The position numbers and the translations under genes were made by a program. Shown here piece by piece: positions 15,659 to 24,587 of a DNA stretch of 64,000 nt (its first letter is position 1; each line of letters starts with the position of its first letter). The stretch covers positions 62,001 through 126,000 of the forward strand of contig DKVI01000074.1 in assembly GCA_002491115.1 (NCBI GenBank). Reading direction: 5' to 3'. The DNA is from Lachnospiraceae bacterium UBA7182. GTDB taxonomy: Bacteria > Bacillota > Clostridia > Lachnospirales > Lachnospiraceae. The notes beneath the pieces were generated by a model. The model did no database searches. It saw only the letters and a program-made list of their open reading frames with translations, and had not been told where the DNA came from.

Positions 15659-17113
15659 ATGACAGTTAAAGAAATTATTTGCGGTGAATCGAAGAAGGTC
15701 GAGTTCAAGGTAGGCTTGCCGAAAAACTCGGAGAAATATACGAAGACGGTAGCGGCCTATGCCAATACGCAGGGCGGCAAGCTCTTTTTCGGCGTGGTGG
15801 ACGAGACACGGGAGATTGTCGGAATAGACGAATCCATCCTCTTTCAGACGATGGACAGCATTGCCAATGCCATCGCCGATTCCTGCGAGCCGCAGATCAT
15901 CCCGGAGATTGAACCTTATACGATTGAAGACAAAACGATAATCATAGTGACGGTTACTCCGGAGCCACAAAGACCATACTATCTAAAATCCAAAGGTAAG
16001 GAGAATGGCACTTACATCCGTGTCGGAGCAACCACCCGTCTCGCCTCTCCGGAGAAGATCAAAGAACTGGAGATGGAAGGCGCAAAAATATCATGGGATG
16101 AGCTTACCTGTGTCGGATACGAGGTTACTGAAAATGCCATCAAGAAGCTTTGCCGTAATATGAACATCCGCCGCAAGGAAATGCAGGAGCGCAAAGCATT
16201 TGCAGAGAAGTTGCCCACCGTGACGAGGACAAACCTTGAAAACTGGAAAGTGCTGAAGAAAACAAATGATGGGTATCTTGCATCCAATGCCTTTGTTTTG
16301 CTGACATCGGACTATTTTCCCTTTTCAAAGACACAGTGCGCTGTATTCAAGGGGACTGACCGCTCGGTGTTTTTGGATAAGAGGGAATATACCGGCCCGA
16401 TCTATATGCAGATTGAAGATGCCGTAAGTTTTGTTTTACGCAACATCAGACTCGGAGTCAAGATCGAGGGGCTGATAAGGAAAGAATCCTACGAGCTGCC
16501 GATAGATGCCATCCGGGAAATGATCGTGAACGCACATTGTCATCGCAACCTGACAGATGAATCCTGTGTGCAGGTGGCGATTTATGATGACCGTCTGGAA
16601 GTGACATCGCCGGGAGGTCTTTATAATGGGCTGACCTTTGAAGAAGCTTTGCAGGGACACTCCAGGTTGAGAAACCGTGCCATTGCCAATGTATTCAGCC
16701 AGATCGGACTGGTCGAGGCATGGGGAACCGGTCTCCAGCGGATACAGAATGCTGCAAAGGAATATGATCTTCCGGAGCCTGAGTTCGTCGAGATGCCAGA
16801 GTCTTTCCGTGTAAATTTATACCGCAAGCCATTATCAATGCAGATCATCGGTAAAACATCGGTAGAATATCGGCAGAACATCGGTGATGAATCGGCGGAG
16901 CGTCGGACTATCAACGATGTCATATTGAATGTCACCCAGCGCAGGATTGTGGAGATGCTGTCAGAGGATTCTGGGATGACCGGAGCAGTATTGGCGGAGC
17001 AGATTGGCATATCCAAGAGAAATATTGAGACCAATATCAAGAAACTGAAAGAGCTGGGCGTTCTAATCCGCCACGGATCATCCAAGGGCGGATATTGGGA
17101 AGTCGTGAAATAA
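15659..17113 (+). CDS. AlbA_2/Schlafen-type ATP-binding protein with winged helix
   Basis: About 484 residues. The N-terminal AlbA_2 (Schlafen-like, divergent AAA_4) domain shows ESKKVEFKVGLP and AAYANTQGGKLFFGV near 8-50. The middle has a GHKL-like HATPase_c_4 region (AIREMIVNAHCHR, VTSPGGLYNG, NRAIANVFSQIGL, EAWGTGLQRI). A C-terminal winged helix reads GAVLAEQIGISKRNI to the end. Such proteins are thought to be DNA-linked regulators or defence-associated factors; function is not established. ATG at 15659 fits the AAGGAGG site better than the ATG one codon earlier. It is bracketed by direct repeats of a GNAT gene. Confidence 0.85.
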   Translation: MTVKEIICGESKKVEFKVGLPKNSEKYTKTVAAYANTQGGKLFFGVVDETREIVGIDESILFQTMDSIANAIADSCEPQIIPEIEPYTIEDKTIIIVTVTPEPQRPYYLKSKGKENGTYIRVGATTRLASPEKIKELEMEGAKISWDELTCVGYEVTENAIKKLCRNMNIRRKEMQERKAFAEKLPTVTRTNLENWKVLKKTNDGYLASNAFVLLTSDYFPFSKTQCAVFKGTDRSVFLDKREYTGPIYMQIEDAVSFVLRNIRLGVKIEGLIRKESYELPIDAIREMIVNAHCHRNLTDESCVQVAIYDDRLEVTSPGGLYNGLTFEEALQGHSRLRNRAIANVFSQIGLVEAWGTGLQRIQNAAKEYDLPEPEFVEMPESFRVNLYRKPLSMQIIGKTSVEYRQNIGDESAERRTINDVILNVTQRRIVEMLSEDSGMTGAVLAEQIGISKRNIETNIKKLKELGVLIRHGSSKGGYWEVVK

Positions 17114-17179
17114 AAGCGAATTGGTTGTTCGCTTTAAATGGGCGTTGTAATAAATTATGTTGAAAGGACGGATACGAAT

Positions 17180-17674
17180 TTGGAAATACGGCACGCTACA
17201 GAAAAAGACATCGGTCAGATGATGGAAATCTATCAATATGCCCGGCACTTTATGGCGGAACATGGGAATCCGAATCAATGGGGGCCGACAAACTGGCCGC
17301 CGGAAGAACTGATTCGTTCCGATATCGCAGGCGGCAGCAGTTATGTATGTATTTACGATGGTGAAATTGTCGGTACATTTTTTTATACACAGGGAAAAGA
17401 TGTGGAACCCGCTTACCGTATCATAGAGAACGGCGCATGGCTGGATGAAAGTCCCTATGGCGTCGTTCACCGGATAGCCGGAAACGGGAGTGTAAAAGGA
17501 ATCGGGAGTTTTTGTATCAACTGGGCGTTTGCACAATGCGGCCATCTTCGCATGGATACACATACCGACAACCGGGTCATGCAAAATCTGCTGATAAAAA
17601 ACGGTTTTGTTCATTGCGGAACCATCTATGTGGAAGAAGACGCTTATCCGAGGCTGGCGTACGAAAAACTGTAA
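17180..17674 (+). CDS. GNAT family N-acetyltransferase
   Basis: A roughly 164-residue GNAT protein beginning MEIRHATEKDIGQMMEIY. Features include YVCIYDGEIVGTFFY (central strands), GVVHRIAGNGSVKGIG (acetyl-CoA loop) and MDTHTDNRVMQNLLIKNGF (motif B), ending in the family-typical LAYEKL. A TTG start at 17180 gives the usual N-terminus and has an AAAGGA site about 10 nt before it; an in-frame ATG at 17138 would add 14 residues. A decayed partial copy lies at 15508-15600. Confidence 0.87.
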   Translation: MEIRHATEKDIGQMMEIYQYARHFMAEHGNPNQWGPTNWPPEELIRSDIAGGSSYVCIYDGEIVGTFFYTQGKDVEPAYRIIENGAWLDESPYGVVHRIAGNGSVKGIGSFCINWAFAQCGHLRMDTHTDNRVMQNLLIKNGFVHCGTIYVEEDAYPRLAYEKL

Positions 17675-17742
17675 AATCAGAGGATGTAACCGGAGTATGC
17701 AGATACAGGGAACAAGAAGTCTTACACCATAGTTGATTTTTC

Positions 17743-17771
17743 TTGAGAAACGCAGCCTTATATGCTATATT
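17743..17771 (+). promoter_or_regulatory. Promoter of the KAP NTPase gene
   Basis: TTGAGA (17743-17748) and TATATT (17766-17771) are separated by exactly 17 bp, about 40 bp before the KAP gene start. This indicates that the defence region begins its own transcription here. Confidence 0.7.
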
Positions 17772-17811
17772 AAAAATTGATATGAACACAGAAAGAAACG
17801 GTGTGTGAAGG

Positions 17812-20019
17812 ATGTACTATTCAGATAAACCTATCGATTCAAAGGACAACGATCAGCTTGGCAGAGGTGGTTTTGCTGCATTGTTGGCACAGTCGCTTTT
17901 AAATTTGAACATGCAAGACACTTTTACGGTTGGTCTTTTTGGCAAATGGGGCACTGGCAAGACGTCTATTGTCAATATAATGCTCAGTGAAATAGATGAG
18001 CAACAAAAAGATTGTCCTGAAAGCGAAAAACTCATTGTCGTACATTTTGAACCATGGAATTTTTCCAATACCGACCAGCTTCTGTCACAGTTTTTTATTC
18101 GGCTATCTGGCGAGTTCCGAAGCAAGGGTGATGAACGATTAGCGAAAATAGGAGAGGCATTGGAAACATATTCAGACGCATTTGATCTTTTAAGTGCGGT
18201 TCCCCTCGCTGGTAGCTTGTTGGGCTTCCTTGGAAAAAAGGGCGCTGAGGCAGCAGGAAGTAAATTGAAAAAAGGCAGCGATGAAAAAGATATTTCAAAA
18301 CAAAAAGAACTTGTTATTAAACTCCTTCAAGAACAATCTAACAGGATACTGGTAGTAATTGATGATATTGATCGTCTGAGTAACGAACAAATCAGGCAAG
18401 TTTTTCAACTGGTGACATCCGTAGCCAGTTTTCCTAATACAATATACCTTTTAGTTTTTGATAAGGATATCGTGGTCAAAGCATTGGAAAAGGTGCAGGA
18501 AGGGAGCGGTAGGGATTATTTGGAGAAGATAATCCAAATGCCAATTCAGATACCGGATATTAAACCCGCCAAACTCAGGCAAGTATTGCTGGATCGGCTT
18601 AATACAATTTTATCTAAACATGAAGAAACTGGGTTTCAAAAAAATCATTGGCAGAAGTTATACGGGCCATGCGTCACTCCGTTTGTGGACAGCCTTCGCA
18701 CGATAAACCGCCTGTGTAATGCGGTTCAGTTTAAACTTTCGAGTATAGCAACAGAAATTGATTTCGCAGATATTGTTGCAATATCCGCACTTGAAATCCA
18801 GTATCCTGAAGTATATGAATGGGTCAAAGAGCATAAATCTCTCATTACAGGGGAATTTGATTTGTCTGCAATTCAAGAAAAAAATAAAACACAGAAGGAA
18901 TTGAAAGATTTTTACACCGCAGATATTAAATCATTGTTGCAGGAAAAAGGCCACTCAACTGTAACCGATAGACAAGTGGATGTAATTATTGAGTTCCTTT
19001 CCTGGTTGTTCCCTTATTTCGGACAGAAAATCGGAGAAATACATGAAGTATATGATTTAAATGCATTCCGAAAGAATAATCAAATTGCGCACCCTGAAAA
19101 GTTTCATCGATATTTTAGCTTGGATTTGGACGAAGTTACTATAAGGAAATCCGAAATATTGAAGGCCGTTTTTGAAGCTGACTGTGAAGCACTTATTAAA
19201 ACTTTACTGGAAAAAGAAGAAAAGGGTGATAGCTATGAGTTCCTGGAGGAAATTAGGGCTTTGTCCTCCGAGCTTTCGGCAGACAGGGCAGAAATAATTA
19301 TAGCTGCCTTACTTACCGCATCACCTCATCTGGATGCCCCATCTCAAAAGAATTTTCTGCTCTTGCCAGCGAGCGCTCTGGCTGAGCATATGGTGATTGA
19401 GTTATTGAATATCATAGATTCCTCAAACAGACTTCAGTTTATCAGCGATATTATATCTGATGCTGATTTATCTGTTTTGCAATCAGTTGCCAGTGTTATC
19501 AACATGCTCGAATCAGCATACGGCAGGTTGACTGCAAATAGCGAAGAACAAGGCTACAAGAAAGTGATCACATTGGAAGAACTGATAGAAGTTGAATCTA
19601 CATTTTCAGAAAAAGTCAAGCATGTTTTAGCGGAACACAGTTTATTTGATTTTGACACATGGCAAACAGTTTGTTATCTAATGGAATGTTTTGCTCCGGA
19701 CTATACAAAAGTATATCTTGAAACTGAATTAAAAGAAGACTCAAATATTGCGCAATATTTATCCGATTCTGTAAAAGCTTGGGTTGGCACTGGAACAGAA
19801 TATGAAATAACTGACGCTTATAAAAAATATTTAACCAAAAAACGTGTTCTTCAAGCCATAGAATCGTTAAGGCAGTCTGGAACATTATTTTCGATGCCCG
19901 AAGATGTTCAAAGAAAGTGTTGCGCATTCTATCTTGATGCTACAACAGCAGAAAAAAATTATCGTGGTAATATCCCTGAAATTACCGTAAACAAATTATT
20001 GTCCCAATGGACACAATAG
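17812..20019 (+). CDS. KAP family P-loop NTPase
   Basis: A 735-residue KAP NTPase. Walker A is GLFGKWGTGKTS at 41-52 and Walker B ILVVIDDIDRLS at 179-190. A hydrophobic, glycine-rich stretch (PLAGSLLGFL, about 131-140) lies between them where KAP proteins often carry membrane segments. The C-terminal half is a long helical region without known motifs. KAP NTPases occur in bacterial defence islands and are thought to couple ATP use to membrane-linked or abortive responses; the role is inferred. It has its own promoter and ends 150 bp before the helicase gene of a type III restriction-modification operon. Confidence 0.88.
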   Translation: MYYSDKPIDSKDNDQLGRGGFAALLAQSLLNLNMQDTFTVGLFGKWGTGKTSIVNIMLSEIDEQQKDCPESEKLIVVHFEPWNFSNTDQLLSQFFIRLSGEFRSKGDERLAKIGEALETYSDAFDLLSAVPLAGSLLGFLGKKGAEAAGSKLKKGSDEKDISKQKELVIKLLQEQSNRILVVIDDIDRLSNEQIRQVFQLVTSVASFPNTIYLLVFDKDIVVKALEKVQEGSGRDYLEKIIQMPIQIPDIKPAKLRQVLLDRLNTILSKHEETGFQKNHWQKLYGPCVTPFVDSLRTINRLCNAVQFKLSSIATEIDFADIVAISALEIQYPEVYEWVKEHKSLITGEFDLSAIQEKNKTQKELKDFYTADIKSLLQEKGHSTVTDRQVDVIIEFLSWLFPYFGQKIGEIHEVYDLNAFRKNNQIAHPEKFHRYFSLDLDEVTIRKSEILKAVFEADCEALIKTLLEKEEKGDSYEFLEEIRALSSELSADRAEIIIAALLTASPHLDAPSQKNFLLLPASALAEHMVIELLNIIDSSNRLQFISDIISDADLSVLQSVASVINMLESAYGRLTANSEEQGYKKVITLEELIEVESTFSEKVKHVLAEHSLFDFDTWQTVCYLMECFAPDYTKVYLETELKEDSNIAQYLSDSVKAWVGTGTEYEITDAYKKYLTKKRVLQAIESLRQSGTLFSMPEDVQRKCCAFYLDATTAEKNYRGNIPEITVNKLLSQWTQ

Positions 20020-20174
20020 TTAAAAACCAATTTTGACTTGTATTACTGTACAGGCATAGTGAGGATACCCACAATATTCCACAGCTTTGTGCGCTTTTTT
20101 CGTGACAGTATCTGTCGAAGACATGGTCTTTAAAGTATGGGCAAAGTATTGCAATTGGAAAGGGGTAGCTTGTG

Positions 20175-23100
20175 ATGAAAATATTTGACAATATCACAGA
20201 TATCGTCCGTGATGACTTGAAAAAGACGATCAAACGAGGCAGTAAAGTTTCCATAGCGGCAGCCTGCTTTTCCATGTATGCGTACAAAGAGCTGAAAAGC
20301 CAGCTGGAGCAAGTAGATGAATTCCGGTTTATCTTCACCTCTCCGACCTTTGTTCAAGAACGCGCTGAAAAGCAAAAACGGGAATTCTATATTCCAAGGC
20401 TCAGCAGGGAGACCAGTCTGTATGGAACAGAATTTGAAATCAAACTGCGCAATGAAATGACGGGGCGGGCGATTGCCAGGGAATGTGCTGACTGGATCAA
20501 GTACAAGGCTACCTTCAAATCCAATGTTACCGGAGAAAATATGGGCGGATTTATGACGGTCGAATCCCCTGTGGAGCAGACCGCCTATATGCCCTTGAAT
20601 GGATTTACCACTGTGGATATCGGTTGTGAACGCGGCAACAACAGCTATAACATGGTCAACCGGATGGAAGCACCATTTTCTACCCAGTATATGCAATTGT
20701 TTGAAACACTTTGGAATGACCGTGAGAAGATGCAGGACGTGACGGAGATGATCATTTCCAACATCAGTACGGCCTATAATGAAAACTCGCCGGAGTTTAT
20801 CTACTTCATGACACTGTACCATGTTTTCAGCGAGTTTTTGAACGATATTTCCGAGGATGTCCTGCCCAATGAGGCGACAGGGTTCAGGCAGAGCAAGGTC
20901 TGGAGTATGCTCTATGACTTCCAGCGGGATGCTGTTCTTGCCATTATCAACAAGCTGGAGCAGTATAACGGCTGTATCCTGGCGGACAGTGTAGGTTTGG
21001 GCAAGACTTTTACCGCTCTTGCCGTTATCAAATATTACGAAAACAGGAACAAATCAGTACTTGTTCTCTGCCCCAAGAAGCTGGCGGAGAACTGGAACAC
21101 CTATAAAGACAACTATGTCAATAATCCTATTGCCACTGACCGGCTTAACTATGACGTGTTGTTTCATACAGACTTGTCCCGCTCCGGCGGCACATCCAAC
21201 GGGCTTGACCTTGACCGGTTGAACTGGGGAAACTATGATCTTGTTGTTATTGACGAATCTCACAATTTCCGCAATGGTGCCGGAACCCATGCCAACACCC
21301 AGGAGAACCGTTACATAAAGTTGATGGACAAGGTGATCCGTGCAGGCGTTCGGACGAAGGTGCTGATGTTATCTGCTACTCCGGTCAACAATCGCTTTAC
21401 CGATCTGAAGAATCAGCTTGCTATTGCCTATGAGGGAAATCCGGACTTCATCAACGAAAAGCTGGATACGAAAAAGCCTATCGATGAAATTTTCCGTCAA
21501 GCCCAGAAAGCATTCAATGCTTGGAGCAAACTTGACCCGGAGGTGCGCACTACGGACGCGTTACTCCGTACACTGGATTTTGACTTTTTTGAGCTTTTGG
21601 ACAGCGTAACGATTGCCCGCTCTCGGCGGCACATTGAAAAATATTATGATACGACGGCAATCGGTCAGTTCCCGCAACGGCTGAAGCCAATTTCGCTTCG
21701 CCCCAGCATGACCGATCTGTCCAGCGCCATCAACTACAATCAAATATTTGAACTGCTGGCCCAATTGAGCCTTTGCATTTATACGCCTTCAAACTATATT
21801 TTTCCAAGCAAGATTGCAAAGTACATTGATTTGACCCATAACAAAGGTAATAACCTCACTCAGCAGGGGCGTGAGCAGGGTATACGGCGGCTGATGAGTA
21901 TCAACCTCTTAAAACGACTGGAAAGCTCCGTGTACTCGTTTTACCTGACGCTCACCCGGATTTTTGACCTGATCACCGGCACGATCAAAGCCATTGATGA
22001 CTTTGAAAAATACGGCAGAGCCGACATTGATATGGTCGAAGCGTCTGAAGATGACTTTGATATGGAAGATGGCAGCACCGATTACTTCACCGTGGGCAAA
22101 AAGGTGAAGATCGATCTGGCCGATATGGATTACAAAACATGGCGTACAGAATTGCAACAGGATGCAGAGAATCTTGAGTTATTGAGCTTGATGATAGCCG
22201 ATATCACGCCGGAACATGACCTGAAACTTCAAACTCTTCTGAAATTGTTGGACGAAAAAATACATAGCCCCATTAATGTTGGTAACAAAAAAGTGCTGAT
22301 CTTTTCGGCGTTCTCCGACACAGCGGAGTATTTGTATGGTCAGATAGCAGGTTATGTCAAGTCAAAATACGGGCTGGATACTGCCGTTATCACCGGAACT
22401 ATTGACGGAAAAACGACTATTAGAGGACTGAAGGCTACCCTGAATAATGTGTTGACCTGCTTTTCACCCATCTCCAAAGGGCGGGATGTGCTGATGCCGG
22501 GCAGTACAAAAGAAATCGATATTCTGATCGCTACCGACTGCATTTCCGAAGGCCAGAATTTGCAGGATTGTGACTATCTGGTCAATTACGACATCCACTG
22601 GAACCCCGTTCGCATTATCCAGCGTTTTGGACGGATCGACCGCATCGGCAGCAAGAACAAGGTGATCCAACTGGTGAACTTCTGGCCGGATATGACGCTG
22701 GACGAGTACATCAACCTGAAATCCCGCGTGGAGACCCGGATGAAGATTTCTGTTATGACTTCCACCGGCGATGACGATTTAATCAACCCGGAAGAAAAAG
22801 GCGACCTGGAATACCGGAAGCAGCAGTTAAAGCGGCTCCAGGAGGAGGTGGTGGATATTGAAGATATGTCCACTGGCATTTCCATTATGGATCTGGGGCT
22901 GAACGAGTTCCGGCTGGATCTGCTGGATTACATCAAAACACACGGCGACCTGGCGAAAAAGCCCAAGGGACTCCACGCAGTGGTTCCCGCAACAGAAGAA
23001 AACCCGGAGGGTGTGATCTTTGTCCTGCGCAACATCAACAACAGTGTCAATATTGATAATCAGAATCGTATCCATCCTTTTTACATGGTCTATATCAGTA

Positions 23101-23405
23101 TAGAGGGAGAGGTAATCTGCGATTATTTGAATCCCAAAAAGCTGCTGGATACCGTCCGGCTACTGTGCAGAGGCAGATCGGAACCAATCATGCCGCTGTG
23201 TGCAAAATTCAACGAGGAAACCGATGACGGAAGGAATATGAAAGAAGTGTCACAGCTTCTTTCTGATGCAATCAATTCTATTATAGACGCGAAAGAAGAG
23301 AGCGATATTGACAGCCTGTTCTCCGCCGGCGGCACATCTGTCCTGGTGAATGCGGTGTCTGGGCTGGATGATTTTGAGTTGATCTGCTTCCTGGTCGTCA
23401 AGTAA
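20175..23405 (+). CDS. SF2 helicase with PLD-like N-terminus, restriction-associated
   Basis: About 1,076 residues. The N-terminal region (about 20-130) resembles phospholipase-D-fold modules of restriction helicases but shows no intact HKD motif. The SNF2-like motor has Walker A ADSVGLGKTFTA near 270, DESH (VVIDESHNF) near 358, SATPVNNR near 399, and C-terminal motor motifs IFSAFSD near 709 and QRFGRIDRIGS near 815. ATG at 20175 is preferred to the adjacent GTG. It leads a compact operon with DUF4391, DUF6680, Mod, YhcG and Res, and is probably an ATP-driven translocase in that system. Confidence 0.87.
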   Translation: MKIFDNITDIVRDDLKKTIKRGSKVSIAAACFSMYAYKELKSQLEQVDEFRFIFTSPTFVQERAEKQKREFYIPRLSRETSLYGTEFEIKLRNEMTGRAIARECADWIKYKATFKSNVTGENMGGFMTVESPVEQTAYMPLNGFTTVDIGCERGNNSYNMVNRMEAPFSTQYMQLFETLWNDREKMQDVTEMIISNISTAYNENSPEFIYFMTLYHVFSEFLNDISEDVLPNEATGFRQSKVWSMLYDFQRDAVLAIINKLEQYNGCILADSVGLGKTFTALAVIKYYENRNKSVLVLCPKKLAENWNTYKDNYVNNPIATDRLNYDVLFHTDLSRSGGTSNGLDLDRLNWGNYDLVVIDESHNFRNGAGTHANTQENRYIKLMDKVIRAGVRTKVLMLSATPVNNRFTDLKNQLAIAYEGNPDFINEKLDTKKPIDEIFRQAQKAFNAWSKLDPEVRTTDALLRTLDFDFFELLDSVTIARSRRHIEKYYDTTAIGQFPQRLKPISLRPSMTDLSSAINYNQIFELLAQLSLCIYTPSNYIFPSKIAKYIDLTHNKGNNLTQQGREQGIRRLMSINLLKRLESSVYSFYLTLTRIFDLITGTIKAIDDFEKYGRADIDMVEASEDDFDMEDGSTDYFTVGKKVKIDLADMDYKTWRTELQQDAENLELLSLMIADITPEHDLKLQTLLKLLDEKIHSPINVGNKKVLIFSAFSDTAEYLYGQIAGYVKSKYGLDTAVITGTIDGKTTIRGLKATLNNVLTCFSPISKGRDVLMPGSTKEIDILIATDCISEGQNLQDCDYLVNYDIHWNPVRIIQRFGRIDRIGSKNKVIQLVNFWPDMTLDEYINLKSRVETRMKISVMTSTGDDDLINPEEKGDLEYRKQQLKRLQEEVVDIEDMSTGISIMDLGLNEFRLDLLDYIKTHGDLAKKPKGLHAVVPATEENPEGVIFVLRNINNSVNIDNQNRIHPFYMVYISIEGEVICDYLNPKKLLDTVRLLCRGRSEPIMPLCAKFNEETDDGRNMKEVSQLLSDAINSIIDAKEESDIDSLFSAGGTSVLVNAVSGLDDFELICFLVVK

Positions 23406-23418
23406 GGAGGTGCAGTCC

Positions 23419-24066
23419 ATGCTGGGACTGCCAGAAAGCACCGAATTTAACCGGCGCGTTCCAAAGCAAAAATTTTATGAAAATCTCACTGTTTCACCGG
23501 CCTTAAAGCGGGTTTTTGTGGAACAGATTAAGGTGATCTGGTGGCGCAATAAAATTGCCGCTACGACAATGAATCTTGCCGCCGGGGATACCGTGATGGA
23601 AATTGAGGTATTCGAGATCTGCCTGTCTAAGCCCCAACTGGATGAGGCTGTTTTGCGGCAAATAGATAAGGAGATACCCTACCACATCCTGTTTTTACTG
23701 GAGTACGAGGGCAAATATCAGGCGTGGACGGCCTATAAAGAGGCGGCGGGCAGCGGGACAAGCGCTTTCAAGGTGGGAAACTACTATCACACCGGCTGGA
23801 TGGAGGAATCTGCTTTGCCGCTTAAATTAGACGGTCTGAATACCGATCAAGTATATGAAAATTTTGTCCGGCAGATTGCTGGGGAAATACTTTCAGGAAC
23901 TGGAAAAACTTTAAAAGAATCCGTGGAGCAGGCTGAACTCAGGCAGGAACTGCAAAAGCGGATTGCGGCTTTGCAGGTGAAGGTGCGTAGGGAAAGGCAA
24001 CTGAATAAGCAGGTACAGTTGAATATGGAATTGAAAAGATTGAAGAAAGAGTTGGAGGGATTGTAA
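23419..24066 (+). CDS. DUF4391 domain-containing protein
   Basis: A roughly 215-residue protein starting MLGLPESTEFNRRVPKQ, with IKVIWWRNKIAATTMNL and YHILFLLEYEGKYQAW, as in DUF4391 proteins. The C-terminus is a coiled-coil-like helix (ELRQELQKRIAALQVK and following). The family is found next to SNF2/PLD-type helicases and Mod/Res genes, suggesting it bridges the helicase to the R-M enzyme; its activity is unknown. ATG at 23419 has a perfect AGGAGG nine bases upstream. Its stop overlaps the next start by one base (TAATG). Confidence 0.87.
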   Translation: MLGLPESTEFNRRVPKQKFYENLTVSPALKRVFVEQIKVIWWRNKIAATTMNLAAGDTVMEIEVFEICLSKPQLDEAVLRQIDKEIPYHILFLLEYEGKYQAWTAYKEAAGSGTSAFKVGNYYHTGWMEESALPLKLDGLNTDQVYENFVRQIAGEILSGTGKTLKESVEQAELRQELQKRIAALQVKVRRERQLNKQVQLNMELKRLKKELEGL

Positions 24067-24587
24067 TGGACATTTCAGGCTACATAAACATTGCCGCAAT
24101 TATTTTGGCACCTGTTATATCTGTAGTTATCGGACAAAAATTACAGGATAGATCTAAAAAGCGACAGGATAAAATGGAAATTTTTAAGGCGCTTATGACC
24201 AGTCGGGTATATGGATGGACCAATGCAAGTGTATATGCTTTGAATATTATTGATGTTGTGTTTGCTGATGATAAAAGGGTGCGGATGCAGTGGAAAGCAT
24301 ATTATGATAAACTATGTGTAAGTAACCCAACAGAAGAAGATTTAAGAAAAATTGAGACCGAAAAGTGCAAACTTCTTGAAGTAATGGCTGAATCGCTTGG
24401 CTATAAAAATAAAATCACATGGGAGACGATACAGAATCCATACATTCCAAAAGGCCTATCTTTATCTATAGAGCAGCAGCAACAGTACCAAAATGGGCAA
24501 CTGGAGATAATAGAAATGTTAAAGTCAATGTTTCTAATGAAATCTGGAGGTAGTGGTGATGGACAAGCTGAAAATGGAAACCCCTGA
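24066..24587 (+). CDS. DUF6680-like protein with N-terminal membrane anchor
   Basis: A 173-residue protein. Residues about 5-25 (GYINIAAIILAPVISVVIG) form one transmembrane helix, followed by a basic stretch (KLQDRSKKRQDK) and a helical cytosolic part. It matches my recollection of DUF6680, small anchored proteins of unknown role. The coding sequence is clearly AT-richer than DUF4391 before it and the first part of Mod after it. It is wedged in the operon: it starts on the DUF4391 stop and overlaps the Mod start by 29 bp. It could be a membrane-acting effector or a regulator. Confidence 0.7.
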   Translation: MDISGYINIAAIILAPVISVVIGQKLQDRSKKRQDKMEIFKALMTSRVYGWTNASVYALNIIDVVFADDKRVRMQWKAYYDKLCVSNPTEEDLRKIETEKCKLLEVMAESLGYKNKITWETIQNPYIPKGLSLSIEQQQQYQNGQLEIIEMLKSMFLMKSGGSGDGQAENGNP

